A stretch of 64,000 nt of DNA from Pseudomonas oryzihabitans (lineage in GTDB: Bacteria > Pseudomonadota > Gammaproteobacteria > Pseudomonadales > Pseudomonadaceae): NCBI RefSeq assembly GCF_014522265.1, contig NZ_CP017024.1, positions 1,020,001-1,084,000 of the forward strand, in the 5' to 3' direction. The notes beneath the pieces are model-generated. The model was not told the DNA's origin and ran no database searches. It was given only the letters and a program-made list of their open reading frames with translations. A program made the position numbers and the translations under genes. Shown one piece after another: positions 28,268-39,837 of the stretch (within the stretch, counting starts at the first letter, position 1; every line of letters begins with the position of its first letter).

Positions 28268-30369
28268 TTAGACGCCGGAGGCTTCCGCCGCCGCCACATC
28301 CTTGATCGACAGCTTGATGCGACCGCGGTTGTCCACGTCCAGCACCAGCACCTTCACTTCCTGACCTTCTTTCAGCACGTCGGTGACCTTCTCGATGCGC
28401 TGATCGCTCAGCTGCGAGATGTGCACCAGACCATCCTTGCCAGGCAGGATGCTGACGAAGGCGCCGAAGTCGACGATGCGCTCCACCTTGCCGACATAGA
28501 TCTTGCCGATCTCGGCCTCGGCAGTGATGCCCAGGACGCGCTGCTTGGCCGCTTCAGCGGCTTCGCGAGTCTCGCCGTAGATCTTGATGGTGCCGTCGTC
28601 TTCGATGTCGATCGACGCCTTGGTCTCTTCGCAGATACCACGGATGGTGGCGCCACCCTTGCCGATCACGTCGCGGATCTTGTCCTGGTCGATCTTCATC
28701 GCCAGCATGGTCGGGGCATTTTCGGACAGCTCGGCACGCGACTCGGAGATCACCTGGTTCATCTGACCCAGGATGTTCAGACGCGCTTCCAGCGCCTGCT
28801 CCAGAGCGATCTCCATGATCTCTTCGGTGATGCCGTTGATCTTGATGTCCATCTGCAGGGCGGTGACGCCCTTGGCAGTACCGGCCACCTTGAAGTCCAT
28901 GTCGCCGAGGTGATCTTCGTCACCCAGGATGTCGGTCAGGACGGCGAACTTCTCGCCTTCCTTGACCAGACCCATGGCGATACCGGCAACCGGGGCCTTG
29001 ACCGGCACACCGGCATCCATCAGCGCCAGAGAGGCACCGCAGACCGAGGCCATGGAGCTGGAGCCGTTGGACTCGGTGATCTCGGAGACCACGCGGATGC
29101 TGTAGGGGAAGGCGTCCTGGGTCGGCAGCATGGCCTGGATGCCACGACGGGCCAGACGGCCGTGACCGATCTCGCGACGGCCCGGGCTGCCCATGCGGCC
29201 GCACTCGCCGACCGAGAAGGGCGGGAAGTTGTAGTGCAGCATGAAGCTGTCACGGCGCTCGCCTTCCAGGGTGTCCAGCAGCTGCGAGTCACGGGCGGTA
29301 CCCAGGGTCGCGGTGACCAGGGCCTGGGTTTCGCCACGGGTGAACAGTGCCGAACCGTGGGTCTTCTTCAGCGGACCGACTTCGATCTGCAGCGGGCGAA
29401 CGGTGCGGGTGTCGCGACCATCGATACGCGGCTTGCCGTCGACGATGTTCTGGCGCACGGTGCGGTATTCCAGCAGACCGAAGGTCTCCTTGACCTCGGC
29501 TTCGCTGTACTGACCGTTCTCACCGGCCAGCTTGGCGATGGCCTGGTCACGCAGGGCACCCAGGGCCGCATAGCGATCCTGCTTGATGGTGATGGTGTAG
29601 GCACGGGACACGGCGTCGCCGACTTCGGCCTTGACGGCTTCGATCAGGGCGGTGTTCTCGGCAGGCGCCTGCCAGTTCCAGGTCGGCTTGCCAGCTTCGG
29701 CAGCGAACTGGCTGATGGCTTCGATGGCCACCTGGAATTCTTCGTGGGCGAACAGCACGCCGCCCAGCATCTGGTCTTCGGTCAGCTCGTCGGCTTCGGA
29801 TTCCACCATCAGCACGGCGTCACGGGTACCGGCCACGACCATGTCCAGGCTGGAGCTCTGCAGCTGCTCGTAGCTGGGGTTCAGCAGGTAGCCCAGTTCG
29901 CTGTGGTAGCCCACGCGGGCGGCGGCAATCGGACCGGCGAAGGGATACCGGAAATGGCCAGGGCGGCGGAGGTGCCGATCATGGCGGCGATGTCCGGATC
30001 GGACTTCTTGTTGGTGCTGACCACGGTGCAGACCACCTGGACTTCGTTGAGGAAGCCTTCGGGGAACAGCGGACGGATCGGACGATCGATCAGGCGCGAG
30101 GTCAGGGTTTCCTTCTCGGAAGGACGGCCTTCACGCTTGAAGTAACCACCGGGGATGCGGCCAGCGGCGTAGGTCTTCTCCTGGTAGTGCACGGACAGCG
30201 GGAAGAAGTCCTTGCCGACGGCGGGCTGCTTGGCACCGACCACGGTGACCAGCACGCTGACGTCATCGGTGGAGACCAGCACGGCACCGGTCGCCTGGCG
30301 CGCGATGCGGCCGGTTTCCAGGGTGAAGTTCTGCTCACCGAACTTGAATTGCTTGATTACTGGATTCAC
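28268..30369 (-). CDS. pnp: Polynucleotide phosphorylase, frameshifted in this sequence
   Basis: A 3'-5' exoribonuclease of the RNA degradosome. The first part, from [20 protein letters not shown] at 30369, runs to ALAISGIP and then leaves frame; the second part resumes with [20 protein letters not shown]. The break is at a short C run (GGG on the plus strand at 29942-29944); adding one base gives 700 residues, the family length. Two RNase PH domains, then KH ([19 protein letters not shown]) and S1 ([20 protein letters not shown]) domains are complete. The gene is highly conserved and follows rpsO as usual, so a sequencing error is the likely cause. Confidence 0.93.
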
Positions 30370-30477
30370 AGTCTTTCCTTCTCTTTATTGCCTTGGGGGA
30401 AACAGGGGCGACCAGAGGGATTCGGACCCTCGCTGATCTCCGGGGTGACGCAGGCCGATTCTGCCGGCCTTTCAAGC

Positions 30478-30513
30478 AAAAAAGCCGGAGGCCGGCGCGA
30501 GCCGACCTCCAGC
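30478..30513 (-). terminator. Terminator between rpsO and pnp
   Basis: On the minus strand GCTGGAGGTCGGC, a four-base loop and GCCGGCCTCCGGC form a 13-bp stem (two G-U pairs), followed by six T residues. It lies about 30 bp after the rpsO stop, matching the partial terminator known between these genes in other gammaproteobacteria; pnp would be expressed by readthrough or from its own promoter. Confidence 0.88.
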
Positions 30514-30544
30514 TTCAGACTGCTTGCAGCAGGTCTGCATCGTA

Positions 30545-30814
30545 TTAACGACGCAGGCCCAGGCGAGCGATCAGTGCGCTGTAACGAGAGGTGTCTTTGG
30601 ACTTCAGGTAGTCCAGCAGCTTACGACGCTGGTTGACCATGCGGATCAGACCACGACGGCTGTGGTGATCCTTGCCGTTGATCTTGAAGTGACCTTGCAG
30701 CTTGTCGATGTTGGCGGACAGCAGGGCAACCTGCACTTCCGGCGAACCGGTGTCGCCTTCGGCGCGCTTGAACTCGTTTACGATCTGGGCTTTGTCTTCA
30801 ACGCTCAGTGCCAT
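30545..30814 (-). CDS. rpsO: 30S ribosomal protein S15
   Basis: An 89-residue primary 16S rRNA-binding protein. The sequence is the canonical S15: [50 protein letters not shown] and [12 protein letters not shown]. The DHHSRRGL rRNA-contact motif is intact. It lies between truB and pnp in the conserved nusA-infB-rbfA-truB-rpsO-pnp order. In other bacteria S15 represses its own translation; I see no definite structure to confirm that here. Confidence 0.98.
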   Translation of the reverse strand: MALSVEDKAQIVNEFKRAEGDTGSPEVQVALLSANIDKLQGHFKINGKDHHSRRGLIRMVNQRRKLLDYLKSKDTSRYSALIARLGLRR

Positions 30815-30917
30815 GATAGGGCTCCTCTGAGGAACAGGCCGGGATAGGTCCCGTGCTTAGGAAAGAGGTGTGACCGTGCCTGCTGACAGCCACCCTCGGT
30901 ATCGGTCTAGGACCGAA

Positions 30918-31820
30918 TCAGTCTACGGGGGCAACCTGCCCCTCGTCATCAATCTCGCCGATGCCGATGAAACGACCCTGGTCGTCCTGCACCCGCATCA
31001 AGCCGAATTTCGGTGCATTGGCCGCCCGGACGGGCTGACCGTGCAACCAGTAGTAGGCGCTGTGCTGAGTCAACTGCACCAGCGGCCAGTGCTCCAGGCC
31101 ACTGTCGACCGGCAGCAGGAAGCGATCCAGCGCTGCGGAACCGCCTTCGGCGTGCACCGCCTCCAGCTCTTCCAGGCTGATGGCCTGCGCCAGACCGAAG
31201 GGGCCGGCCTGGGTACGGCGCAACTCGGCCACATGGGCACCGCAGCCGAGCAGGGCGCCGAGGTCTTCGACCAGGGTGCGCACATAGGTGCCCTTGCTGC
31301 AGGCCACTTCCAGCGTCGCGCGATCTTCCTGCAACGCCAGCAGTTCCAGCCGGGCAATAGTAACAGAACGCGGCTCGCGCTCCACTACTTCGCCCGCACG
31401 CGCCAGCTTGTAGAGCGGCTGACCGTCGCGCTTCAGCGCCGAATACATCGGCGGAATCTGCTCTATCTGGCCCCGGAAGGCCGGTAGCGCCGCCCGGATG
31501 GCCGCTTCGTCGACCGCGACCGCTCGTCGCTCCAGCACCTCACCCTCGGCATCGCCGGTGGTGGTGGTGACGCCGAGTTGCGCCACGGTGCTGTAGCCCT
31601 TGTCGGCATCCAGCAGGTACTGGGAAAACTTGGTCGCCTCGCCAAAGCACAGCGGCAGTACGCCGGTGGCCAGGGGATCCAGGCTACCGGTGTGCCCGGC
31701 CTTTTCGGCATTGAGCAGCCAGCGGACCTTTTGCAGGGCGGCATTGGAGGAAAAGCCGCGCGGCTTGTCCAGCACCAGCACGCCATGCACCTGCCGGCGA
31801 ATTCGCTTGACCTGGGCCAC
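30918..31820 (-). CDS. truB: tRNA pseudouridine(55) synthase
   Basis: Forms pseudouridine 55 in the T loop of tRNAs. It has 300 residues; the catalytic Asp48 is in [12 protein letters not shown], and [30 protein letters not shown] and [15 protein letters not shown] are all present, followed by the C-terminal TruB domain. The start is GTG at 31820, with GGAGGAG five bases upstream, one base after the rbfA stop. Part of the nusA-infB operon. Confidence 0.97.
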   Translation of the reverse strand: MAQVKRIRRQVHGVLVLDKPRGFSSNAALQKVRWLLNAEKAGHTGSLDPLATGVLPLCFGEATKFSQYLLDADKGYSTVAQLGVTTTTGDAEGEVLERRAVAVDEAAIRAALPAFRGQIEQIPPMYSALKRDGQPLYKLARAGEVVEREPRSVTIARLELLALQEDRATLEVACSKGTYVRTLVEDLGALLGCGAHVAELRRTQAGPFGLAQAISLEELEAVHAEGGSAALDRFLLPVDSGLEHWPLVQLTQHSAYYWLHGQPVRAANAPKFGLMRVQDDQGRFIGIGEIDDEGQVAPVD

Positions 31821-31821
31821 C

Positions 31822-32205
31822 CTACTCCTCCCCGTCCTGCCGACGGTCTTCGGCGACCGCCCGCTCGATCAGCGCCGACAGCTGGGCGCCGCGACGGATG
31901 CTCTCGTCATACTGGAAACCCAGTTGCGGAACGGTCCGCAGTTTCATCGCCCGACCCAACTGCTGCCGCAGGAAGCCGGAGGCATCCTTGAGGATGGCGA
32001 TATTCTGCTTGATCGCCTCGGGGTCATCGTCCTTGCCCAGCACGGTGATGTGCACCTTGGCATGGGACAGATCACGGGCCACGTCCACGCCGGTGATGGT
32101 CACCATGCCCAGCCGTGGATCTTTGATTTCGCGATGGATCAACAGCGCCAGTTCGCGCTGTATCTGATCACCGATACGCTGGGTACGGCTGAATTCTTTG
32201 GCCAT
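31822..32205 (-). CDS. rbfA: 30S ribosome-binding factor RbfA
   Basis: A cold-shock-associated factor for maturation of the 16S 5' end. It has 127 residues with a KH-like fold: [37 protein letters not shown] and [15 protein letters not shown] are typical. ATG at 32205 (MAKEFSRT) is taken as start; an upstream in-frame ATG would read into the spacer. It is separated from infB by 132 bp containing a strong hairpin. Confidence 0.96.
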   Translation of the reverse strand: MAKEFSRTQRIGDQIQRELALLIHREIKDPRLGMVTITGVDVARDLSHAKVHITVLGKDDDPEAIKQNIAILKDASGFLRQQLGRAMKLRTVPQLGFQYDESIRRGAQLSALIERAVAEDRRQDGEE

Positions 32206-32280
32206 GTCGAAACTCTCGTACAAAAGGCCGCAGACGTCAGGCCTGCCAGCCATGAACCTTGGAAACGCGAACGGCAAGTC

Positions 32281-32308
32281 CGGACCTGGCAGGGTTCTGC
32301 CAGGTCCG
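32281..32308 (-). other. Perfect 12-bp stem hairpin between infB and rbfA
   Basis: CGGACCTGGCAG-GGTT-CTGCCAGGTCCG is a perfect inverted repeat. There is no T run after it on the minus strand, so it is unlikely to be an efficient Rho-independent terminator. It may be a processing or stability element separating the infB part from the rbfA-truB-rpsO part of the operon. Confidence 0.7.
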
Positions 32309-32337
32309 CGACCTGCCGTCCTGGTGCAGAGTCGTCG

Positions 32338-34893
32338 TTACAGCGAACGGGCGACCTGAACCTTCTCGAACACTTCGATCTTGTCGCCGACGCGGACGTC
32401 GTTGTAGCTCTTCACGCCGATACCGCATTCCATGCCGGCACGCACTTCGGCCACGTCATCCTTGAAGCGACGCAGGGATTCCAGCTCGCCTTCGAAGATG
32501 ACCACGTCTTCGCGCAGGACGCGGATCGGACGGTTGCGGTGCACCATGCCCTCGGTGACCATGCAGCCGGCGACGGCGCCGAACTTGGGCGAACGGAAGA
32601 CGTCACGTACTTCAGCGATACCCAGGATGTTCTCCCGGACGTCACTGCCCAGCATGCCGGTCAGCGCCTTCTTCACATCTTCGATGATGTCGTAGATGAC
32701 GTTGTAGTAGCGCATGTCGAGGCCTTCCTGCTCGACGATCTTCCGCGCCCCGGCATCGGCCCGGACGTTGAAGCCGAACAGCACGGCATTGGACGCCAGC
32801 GCCAGGTTGGCATCGCTCTCGGTAATACCACCGACGCCACCGCCGACTACCCGTACCTGGACTTCGTCGTTGCCCAGACCGGACAGCGAACCCTGCAGCG
32901 CCTCGAGGGAGCCGCGCACATCGGACTTGAGCACGATGTTGAGGGTCTTTTTCTCGTCCTGGCCCATGTTCTCGAAGATGTTCTCGAGCTTGCCGGCGTG
33001 AGCGCGGGCCAGCTTGATCTCGCGGAACTTGCCCTGACGGAACAGCGCCACTTCGCGGGCCTTCTTCTCGTCGGTCAGCACGGTGAGTTCGTCACCGGCA
33101 TCCGGGGTGCCGTCCAGGCCGAGAATCTCGACCGGGATGGACGGGCCGGCTTCCTTGATCGGCTTGCCGTTCTCGTCGAGCATGGCACGGATGCGGCCGA
33201 AGTTGACGCCGACCAGCGCCATGTCGCCCTGCCGCAGGGTACCGTTCTGGACCAGCACGGTAGCGACCGGACCACGACCCTTGTCCAGGCGCGATTCGAT
33301 GACCACACCGCGACCGGGTGCTTCCGGCGTAGCGGTCAGCTCCAGGACTTCGGCCTGCAGCAGGATGGCTTCGAGCAGCTCGTCCACACCGGTACCGGCC
33401 TTGGCCGAGACGTGCACGAACTGGGTATCGCCGCCCCACTCTTCCGGGATGACCTGACGACCGGCCAGATCGTGCTTGACGCGATCCGGATCGGCATCGG
33501 GCTTGTCGATCTTGTTGACCGCCACGACGATGGGGACACCCGCCGCCTTGGCGTGCTGGATGGCTTCCTCGGTCTGCGGCATGACGCCGTCATCGGCCGC
33601 GACGACCAGGATGACGATGTCGGTGGCCTTGGCACCACGGGCACGCATCGCGGTGAACGCGGCGTGGCCAGGGGTATCCAGGAAGGTCACCATGCCACGC
33701 TCGGTTTCGACGTGGTAGGCACCGATGTGCTGGGTGATGCCACCGGCTTCGCCCGACGCGACCTTGGCGCGACGGATGTAGTCCAGCAGCGAGGTCTTGC
33801 CGTGGTCGACGTGACCCATGACGGTCACCACCGGCGCACGGTGCAGGGCCTTGCCACCCTCGAACTTGAGGGACTCGGCCAGTTGGTCTTCTAGGGCGTT
33901 CTCGTTGACCAGCTTGACCTTGTGGCCCAGCTCTTCGGCCACCAGCTGCGCCGTCTCGCGGTCGAGCACCTGGTTGATGGTGGCGGGAGACCCCATCTTG
34001 AACATGAACTTGATGACTTCGGCGGCCTTCACCGACATCTGCTGAGCTAGCTCAGAGACGGTGATGGTCTCACCTAGATTGACTTCGCGCACTACAGGTC
34101 CTGTCGGGCTCTGGAACCCGTGTTGGTTTCGCTTCTTGAGTCGCGATTTGCCACCGCGACCGCCACGCCGGCCAAAGCCCTCTTCCTCGTCGTCGCCACT
34201 GCGCACGGTACGGGGAGCTGCGACCTTGTCCTTGATCGACGGGCGATGCTGGGCATTCTTGCGCTCACGGCGCTCGTCTTCTTCGCGCTTGCTGCTCGGG
34301 GCAGGATGCACGGGACGACGCGGTTCTTCGCGCTTGCGCTCACCAGCCGGGTCGGCTTTCTTGACCTCGGCGGCAGGCGCGACAGCGGGTTGCTGCTCGG
34401 CCACCACGGCCGGGGCTTCCGGCGCGGCAGGGGCTGCAGCCTCGGCGGGGACCGCCTGCTGCGTGGCCTGAGCCGCGGCTTCGGCCTGCTGCTGGGCAGC
34501 GGCCTCGGCAGCGCGCTGGGCTTCTTCCTCGGCACGTGCCTGGACAGCGGCCTCTTCGGCGGCGCGCCGGGCTTCCTGCTCGCGGCGCTGTTCGGCCTCG
34601 AGTTCAGCGGTGCTGCGCTTGACGAAGGTCTTCTTCTTGCGCACTTCGACGCTGACTGTCTTGCTGCCGGCCACTTTCAGCGTGGTCTGGGTCTTGCGCT
34701 GCAGGGTGATCTTGCTTGGCTCGTCGAGCTGCGCGGTCCCCTTCAGGTGCGTCAGCAGGGCCTGCTTTTCCGCATCGCTCACCAACTGCTCAGCACTGCT
34801 GTGCGTCAGACCTGCCTCGCGCATCTGCTGTAGCAGACGTTCCACCGGCGTATTGACCGTTTGGGCCAGTTCTTTCACCGTGACTTGCGTCAT
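32338..34893 (-). CDS. infB: Translation initiation factor IF-2
   Basis: The GTPase that places initiator tRNA on the 30S subunit, 851 residues. Order of domains: IF2_N motif at residues 1-50 ([21 protein letters not shown]), a long Ala/Glu/Arg-rich low-complexity linker, a second IF2_N ([21 protein letters not shown]), the G domain with GHVDHGKT at 360-367, DTPGH and NKID, then two beta-barrel domains. Length is normal for pseudomonads. It starts 26 bp after nusA. Confidence 0.98.
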   Translation of the reverse strand: MTQVTVKELAQTVNTPVERLLQQMREAGLTHSSAEQLVSDAEKQALLTHLKGTAQLDEPSKITLQRKTQTTLKVAGSKTVSVEVRKKKTFVKRSTAELEAEQRREQEARRAAEEAAVQARAEEEAQRAAEAAAQQQAEAAAQATQQAVPAEAAAPAAPEAPAVVAEQQPAVAPAAEVKKADPAGERKREEPRRPVHPAPSSKREEDERRERKNAQHRPSIKDKVAAPRTVRSGDDEEEGFGRRGGRGGKSRLKKRNQHGFQSPTGPVVREVNLGETITVSELAQQMSVKAAEVIKFMFKMGSPATINQVLDRETAQLVAEELGHKVKLVNENALEDQLAESLKFEGGKALHRAPVVTVMGHVDHGKTSLLDYIRRAKVASGEAGGITQHIGAYHVETERGMVTFLDTPGHAAFTAMRARGAKATDIVILVVAADDGVMPQTEEAIQHAKAAGVPIVVAVNKIDKPDADPDRVKHDLAGRQVIPEEWGGDTQFVHVSAKAGTGVDELLEAILLQAEVLELTATPEAPGRGVVIESRLDKGRGPVATVLVQNGTLRQGDMALVGVNFGRIRAMLDENGKPIKEAGPSIPVEILGLDGTPDAGDELTVLTDEKKAREVALFRQGKFREIKLARAHAGKLENIFENMGQDEKKTLNIVLKSDVRGSLEALQGSLSGLGNDEVQVRVVGGGVGGITESDANLALASNAVLFGFNVRADAGARKIVEQEGLDMRYYNVIYDIIEDVKKALTGMLGSDVRENILGIAEVRDVFRSPKFGAVAGCMVTEGMVHRNRPIRVLREDVVIFEGELESLRRFKDDVAEVRAGMECGIGVKSYNDVRVGDKIEVFEKVQVARSL

Positions 34894-34919
34894 GCACTTC
34901 TCTCCTCAGACTGCGCCGC

Positions 34920-36392
34920 TTACTCGAACCAATGGGCACGGGCAGCCATGATCAGCTTGCCGGCACGCTCTTCGGTCATGCCGTTGATGTCGAGCAGGTC
35001 GTCGATCGACTGCTCGGCGAGCTCTTCGCGATTGACCACGCCACGCTGGGCCAGCGCGCTGGCGAGCTGGGGATCCATGCCGTCGAGGGTCAGCAGATCT
35101 TCGCTGGGGCTCTTCTGTTCTTCGGTCGCGATGGCCCGGGTAAGCAGGCGATCCTTGGCCCGGGTACGCAGCTCGTTGACGATGTCTTCGTCGAAGCCAT
35201 CGATGTTGAGCATCTCTTCCATGGGCACGTAGGCCACTTCCTCGAGGGAGGTGAAGCCTTCTTCCACCAGCACCTGAGCCAGCTCCTCGTCGACATCCAG
35301 CTCGTCGATGAAGCGCTGGATGATGTCGCCGGTCTCCGCCTGCTGCTTGGCGTTGATATCCGCCTCGGTCATCACGTTGAGCGTCCAGCCGGTCAGCTGA
35401 CTGGCCAGGCGCACGTTCTGACCGCCACGACCGATGGCCTGGGCCAGGTTGTCCTCGGCGACGGCGATATCCATGGTACGGCTGTCTTCATCGACGATGA
35501 TCGAAGCGACTTCGGCCGGGGCCATGGCATTGATGACGAACTGCGCAGGGTTGTCGTCCCAGAGGACGATGTCGACCCGCTCGCCACCCAGTTCACCGGA
35601 TACCGCCTGGACACGCGAACCGCGCATGCCGATGCAGGCACCCTGAGGATCGATGCGCTTGTCCTTGGAACGGACGGCGATCTTGGCCCGCGAACCCGGA
35701 TCCCGGGCAGCCGCCATGACATCGATCAGTTGTTCGGAAATTTCCGGTACTTCGATGCGGAACAGCTCGATCAGCATCTGCGGATCGGTACGCGACAGCA
35801 TCAGCTGCGGACCGCGGTTTTCCGTGCGGATTTCCTTGAGCAGGGCACGCAGACGCACGCCCATGCGGAAGGTCTCACGGGGAATGATGTGCTCGCGCGG
35901 CAGCAGCGCCTCGGCATTGTTGCCTAGGTCGACGATCACGCTGTCACGGGTGACCTTCTTGACGGTACCCGAGATGATCTCGCCGACCTTCTCGCGATAG
36001 GCGTCCACCACCTGAGCCCGCTCGGCCTCGCGCACCTTCTGCACGATCACCTGCTTGGCGGTCTGGGCGGCAATCCGACCGAACTCGATGGACTCGATCT
36101 TCTCTTCGATCACTTCACCGGCCTTGACGCCGGGATGCTCTTCCTGGGCGTCTTCCACCGTCAGATGCGAATCGGGCAACTGATAGTCTTGGTCTTCCAC
36201 CACGGTCCAGCGGCGGAAGGTTTCGTAGCTGCCGTTGTGTCTGTTGATCGACACCCGCAGATCCACATCTTCTTCGTAGCGCTTCTTGGTAGCCGTGGCG
36301 AGAGCCAACTCCAGTGCCTCGAAGATGACGCCGGGTGGAACACCCTTCTCGTTCGAAACAGATTCCACTACCAGCAGAACTTCTTTGCTCAT
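34920..36392 (-). CDS. nusA: Transcription termination/antitermination protein NusA
   Basis: A 490-residue RNA polymerase-binding elongation factor. It has the N-terminal domain ([20 protein letters not shown]), S1 domain ([20 protein letters not shown]), two KH domains ([38 protein letters not shown]), and two acidic C-terminal repeats ([32 protein letters not shown]) as in gammaproteobacteria. ATG at 36392 is supported by the universal MSKE start; the frame is open further upstream. It follows rimP by 49 bp. Confidence 0.98.
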   Translation of the reverse strand: MSKEVLLVVESVSNEKGVPPGVIFEALELALATATKKRYEEDVDLRVSINRHNGSYETFRRWTVVEDQDYQLPDSHLTVEDAQEEHPGVKAGEVIEEKIESIEFGRIAAQTAKQVIVQKVREAERAQVVDAYREKVGEIISGTVKKVTRDSVIVDLGNNAEALLPREHIIPRETFRMGVRLRALLKEIRTENRGPQLMLSRTDPQMLIELFRIEVPEISEQLIDVMAAARDPGSRAKIAVRSKDKRIDPQGACIGMRGSRVQAVSGELGGERVDIVLWDDNPAQFVINAMAPAEVASIIVDEDSRTMDIAVAEDNLAQAIGRGGQNVRLASQLTGWTLNVMTEADINAKQQAETGDIIQRFIDELDVDEELAQVLVEEGFTSLEEVAYVPMEEMLNIDGFDEDIVNELRTRAKDRLLTRAIATEEQKSPSEDLLTLDGMDPQLASALAQRGVVNREELAEQSIDDLLDINGMTEERAGKLIMAARAHWFE

Positions 36393-36441
36393 CTTACGCC
36401 TCGTATTCGCAATCCTTGGGATCCGCGGTCTCGCGCTCAAA

Positions 36442-36900
36442 TCACTCGAAACGGGGAACGACGTTGGCCTTGTCGATCATCTCGATGGGCAGCAGATACT
36501 CATGCTCGTCCACCTGCACCACGACGTCCTGGTCTTCCACACCGCGCAGCAAACCCTGGAAATTACGTCGCCCTTCGAAGGGCGACCGAAGTTTGACCTT
36601 GACCTGTTCACCGACGTGGGCAGCGAATTGCTCCAGGGTGAACAGCGGTCTATCCATACCGGGGGAAGACACCTCAAGGGTGTATTCATTGGTGATCGGA
36701 TCTTCCACATCGAGTACGCCACTTACCTGGCGACTGACAGCCTCGCAATCTTCGACGAGAATGCCGTTGGGATGATCGATGTAGACACGCAGTAGCGAAT
36801 GCCGCCCTTGGGAGATGTACTCGACACCCCAGCAGACATAGCCAAGCGCCTCGACGACGGGGGCCAGCAAGGCCTGCAACTGTTCTAGCTTGCTCGACAC
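36442..36900 (-). CDS. rimP: Ribosome maturation factor RimP
   Basis: A 152-residue factor for 30S maturation. [28 protein letters not shown]-type N-terminal domain and the C-terminal Sm-like domain ([20 protein letters not shown]) are clear. I chose GTG at 36900 ([12 protein letters not shown]) because GAGG lies seven bases upstream and family proteins start here; the in-frame ATG further upstream would overlap the tRNA terminator region. It heads rimP-nusA-infB. Confidence 0.95.
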   Translation of the reverse strand: MSSKLEQLQALLAPVVEALGYVCWGVEYISQGRHSLLRVYIDHPNGILVEDCEAVSRQVSGVLDVEDPITNEYTLEVSSPGMDRPLFTLEQFAAHVGEQVKVKLRSPFEGRRNFQGLLRGVEDQDVVVQVDEHEYLLPIEMIDKANVVPRFE

Positions 36901-36996
36901 CTGGTTGCCTCGCGTTTTTTGAGAATAAAAAATGGGCATTACGCCCATCCCTAAGAGGTCTGCGCAAGAAAGCGCGACCCGAACTGTCCAGCCAAC

Positions 36997-37024
36997 AAAA
37001 AGCCCCTAAAAAGGGGCTTTAAAT
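36997..37024 (-). terminator. Rho-independent terminator after tRNA-fMet
   Basis: On the minus strand AAAGCCCC-TTTTTA-GGGGCTTTTTG: an eight-base stem with a following T run, beginning a few bases after the tRNA CCA end. It separates the tRNA transcript from rimP, though readthrough into rimP-nusA is common in relatives. Confidence 0.85.
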
Positions 37025-37027
37025 AAC

Positions 37028-37104
<77 letters not shown>

Positions 37105-37192
37105 TCAAAGCTGGAGCGAGATTATATTCAACTGAACTCTAGGAGTCAACCTACTCTATTCTCGCCGCGTCCTGCAGGACGTCTTTGCTATT

Positions 37193-37278
37193 TGGTGCCG
37201 AAGATGGGACTCGAACCCATACAGCCTATGGCCACTACCCCCTCAAGATAGCGTGTCTACCAATTCCACCACTTCGGC
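37193..37278 (-). tRNA. tRNA-Leu (GAG)
   Basis: An 86-base class II tRNA with encoded CCA. The acceptor stem GCCGAAG pairs with CTTCGGC; D-arm TGGTGGAATTGGTAGACACG, anticodon loop CTTGAGG (anticodon GAG), long variable arm and T loop GGTTCGAGTCC are all present. It lies between secG and tRNA-fMet on the same strand. Confidence 0.96.
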
Positions 37279-37294
37279 ATGAAACCTTTTAAGC

Positions 37295-37675
37295 CTACTT
37301 GGACTCCTGGGGCACGTCCCCGGAAGTACCACCCTGGGCAGCACGTGGCTGGCTCAGGGGAACATCGTTACCATCCTGTTTCGGCTGAGGAGCCTGCTGG
37401 ACTGGCTGAGTGGGCAAACCCACCTCACGCAGACCCAGCGCACGGTCTTTGGCGTAATACCCCAGACCCAGGCTAGTCGCGAAAAAAACCGCGGCTAGTA
37501 TAGCAGTAAAACGACTCAGAAAGGTAGCAGAACCTTGACTACCAAACACGGTACCCGAGGCGCCCGCACCAAAGGATGCACCGGCTTCGGCACCCTTGCC
37601 CTGTTGCATCAATACCAGCACGATCAGGCCAAGCGCCATCAGCAAGTGGATCACAACTACTGCAGTTTCCAACAT
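37295..37675 (-). CDS. secG: Preprotein translocase subunit SecG
   Basis: A 126-residue accessory subunit of the SecYEG channel with two transmembrane helices: [21 protein letters not shown]-like helix 1, the conserved [25 protein letters not shown]-type loop, and helix 2 ([20 protein letters not shown]). The tail is Gln/Pro-rich. ATG at 37675 overlaps the tpiA stop by one base (TAATG). tRNA-Leu follows downstream. Confidence 0.96.
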   Translation of the reverse strand: MLETAVVVIHLLMALGLIVLVLMQQGKGAEAGASFGAGASGTVFGSQGSATFLSRFTAILAAVFFATSLGLGYYAKDRALGLREVGLPTQPVQQAPQPKQDGNDVPLSQPRAAQGGTSGDVPQESK

Positions 37676-38433
37676 TATCCACGTCCTGCAGCGCGGCAAA
37701 TCGCACTGAACTCTTCAGCATTCAGGGAGGCTCCACCCACCAGCCCCCCATCAATATCCGGCATGCCGAACAACTCGGCAGCACTGGCAGCCTTGACACT
37801 GCCGCCATACAACAGCTGAAGGCCTTCAGCGACCTCAGCATCGGCTTCGCGTACCAGAGCACGAATCGCCGCATGAACCTCTTGCGCCTGCTCCGGCGTT
37901 GCCGTGAGCCCCGTACCTATCGCCCAGACCGGCTCGTAGGCCAAGACGGCATTGGCAAAAGCTGCCACTCCAACCACCTCGATGACCGCCTTCAGCTGGC
38001 CACCTACCACGTCCAAAGTGCGCTCAGCCTCCCGCTCTTCACGGGTTTCGCCGACGCAGAGCACGGGAATCATCCCGCCCTCCTGAATGGCCGCGAATTT
38101 CTTCGCCACCACCGCATCATCCTCGCCCAGCAGTGCACGCCGCTCGGAGTGCCCCACCAGTACGTAACGGCAACCGAATTCTGCCAACTGGGTCGAGGAC
38201 ACCTCGCCAGTCAGAGCCCTCTCACCCGCGACGGAGGCACAAGTCTGAGCCCCCACCATCAGCGACGTTGCCGCCAGCGCTTCAGCCACCCCCGGCAGAT
38301 GCACCAATGTCGGAATCACCACGACATCAACACCCGCTGCGCCATCCAACCCTTTCAAGCCTGCGACCAGCGCCGACACGCCTTGCAGCGAGCCATGCAT
38401 TTTCCAGTTACCGGCAACCAGGGAACGACGCAT
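37675..38433 (-). CDS. tpiA: Triosephosphate isomerase
   Basis: Interconverts dihydroxyacetone phosphate and glyceraldehyde-3-phosphate. It has 252 residues; active-site Asn and Lys lie in AGNWKMH (residues 7-13), the electrophilic His in [10 protein letters not shown], the catalytic Glu in [12 protein letters not shown], and the phosphate loop in LLYGGSVKA. Directly coupled to secG by a one-base overlap. It follows glmM after 66 bp. Confidence 0.97.
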   Translation of the reverse strand: MRRSLVAGNWKMHGSLQGVSALVAGLKGLDGAAGVDVVVIPTLVHLPGVAEALAATSLMVGAQTCASVAGERALTGEVSSTQLAEFGCRYVLVGHSERRALLGEDDAVVAKKFAAIQEGGMIPVLCVGETREEREAERTLDVVGGQLKAVIEVVGVAAFANAVLAYEPVWAIGTGLTATPEQAQEVHAAIRALVREADAEVAEGLQLLYGGSVKAASAAELFGMPDIDGGLVGGASLNAEEFSAICRAAGRG

Positions 38434-38499
38434 GCGTTTTACCTCAGGGAGCGAAGTGGGCGCAGATGTTACTCAATCGAAAACAGGCATGCAAGCAAA

Positions 38500-39837
38500 T
38501 CAAGCACATACCTCGCTTATCAGCTCGGCGAGGGCCTCGGCATGGGCGCGCACCTCGCGCTCGTTCTCGCCTTCGACCATGACGCGCAGCAGCGGCTCGG
38601 TACCGGATTTGCGCAGCAGTACCCGTCCCTTGCCGGCCATCTTCTCGGTGACCTCGGCACTGGCCTGCTTGACCCGCGGGTTCTCCAAGGGATCCTGGCC
38701 GCCACCGAACCTCACGTTTATCAGCACCTGTGGGCACTTGCGCAGCGCCATGCGCGCCTGGGCCAGGGTCTGGCCGGCATTGCGCAGGGCGATGAGCACC
38801 TGCAGCGCGGCGATGGTGGCGTCGCCGGTGGTGGTGTACTGGCAACAGACCACATGCCCGGAATTCTCGCCGCCCAGCACCCAGTTGCGCTCCAGCAGCT
38901 CGGCCATCACATAGCGATCGCCTACCTTGGCGCGCACGAAGGGAATATCCAGTTCGGCCAGCCCCAGCTCGAGACCGAGATTGCTCATCAGGGTACCGAC
39001 CACCCCACCCTCGAGGCGACCACGACGCTTGAGATCGCGGGCGATCAGATAGAGCAGCTCATCGCCATCCACTGCCGCTCCGGTGTGATCCACCATCAGC
39101 ACTCGATCACCGTCGCCGTCGAAGGCGATGCCGATGTCGGCGTGCTGGTCGAGCACCGCCTGTTGCAGCCCCTCCAGATGGGTGGAACCGCAATCCTTGT
39201 TGATATTGAGACCGTCCGGCTGCACCCCGAGCACGCTGACATCAGCTCCGAGCTCACGGAAGACGCTGGGTGCGATCTTGTAGGTAGCGCCATTGGCGCA
39301 GTCCAGCACGATCTTCATACCGGCGAAACTGGTCCCGGTCGGCACGCTGCTCTTGCAGAATTCGATGTAACGACCCGCGGCATCGTTGATGCGCGAGACC
39401 TTGCCGATACGCGCCGAGTCGACCACGGTCATGGGCGTGTCGAGCAGCTCCTCGATCATGGTTTCCAGTTCATCGGGCAGCTTGGTGCCGGCGCCGGAAA
39501 AGAACTTGATGCCATTGTCGTAGTAGGGATTGTGCGAAGCACTGATAACGATGCCGGCGCTGGCCTGGAAGGTCCGCGTCAGATAGGCGATACCCGGCGT
39601 CGGCATGGGACCCAGCAGCATAACGTCGGCACCGGCAGCGGAAAGACCGGCTTCCAGTGCCGATTCGAACATGTAGCCGGAGTTGCGGGTGTCCTTGCCC
39701 ACCAGCACTCGACAACCGCCGCGACTGCGAAAGGCGATACCCGCCGCCCAGCCCAGCTTGAGCATGAACTCGGGGGTGATGGGATACGTTCCGACCTTGC
39801 CGCGAATACCATCGGTTCCAAAATACTTTCTTGCCAT
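38500..39837 (-). CDS. glmM: Phosphoglucosamine mutase
   Basis: Converts glucosamine-6-phosphate to glucosamine-1-phosphate for UDP-GlcNAc synthesis. It has 445 residues: [16 protein letters not shown] start, phosphoserine loop [13 protein letters not shown] (near residue 101), metal-binding [11 protein letters not shown], sugar-binding GGENSGHV, and C-terminal phosphate loop [16 protein letters not shown]. The ATG overlaps the folP stop by one base (TGATG), so folP and glmM are translationally coupled. Confidence 0.98.
   Translation of the reverse strand: MARKYFGTDGIRGKVGTYPITPEFMLKLGWAAGIAFRSRGGCRVLVGKDTRNSGYMFESALEAGLSAAGADVMLLGPMPTPGIAYLTRTFQASAGIVISASHNPYYDNGIKFFSGAGTKLPDELETMIEELLDTPMTVVDSARIGKVSRINDAAGRYIEFCKSSVPTGTSFAGMKIVLDCANGATYKIAPSVFRELGADVSVLGVQPDGLNINKDCGSTHLEGLQQAVLDQHADIGIAFDGDGDRVLMVDHTGAAVDGDELLYLIARDLKRRGRLEGGVVGTLMSNLGLELGLAELDIPFVRAKVGDRYVMAELLERNWVLGGENSGHVVCCQYTTTGDATIAALQVLIALRNAGQTLAQARMALRKCPQVLINVRFGGGQDPLENPRVKQASAEVTEKMAGKGRVLLRKSGTEPLLRVMVEGENEREVRAHAEALAELISEVCA

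Noticed and set aside
26970-29950. Programmed frameshifting in amaB or pnp.
   Set aside because: There is no conserved slippery heptamer with pseudoknot, orthologues are not frameshifted as far as I know, and the same defect in ftsH and grpE fits base-calling error better.
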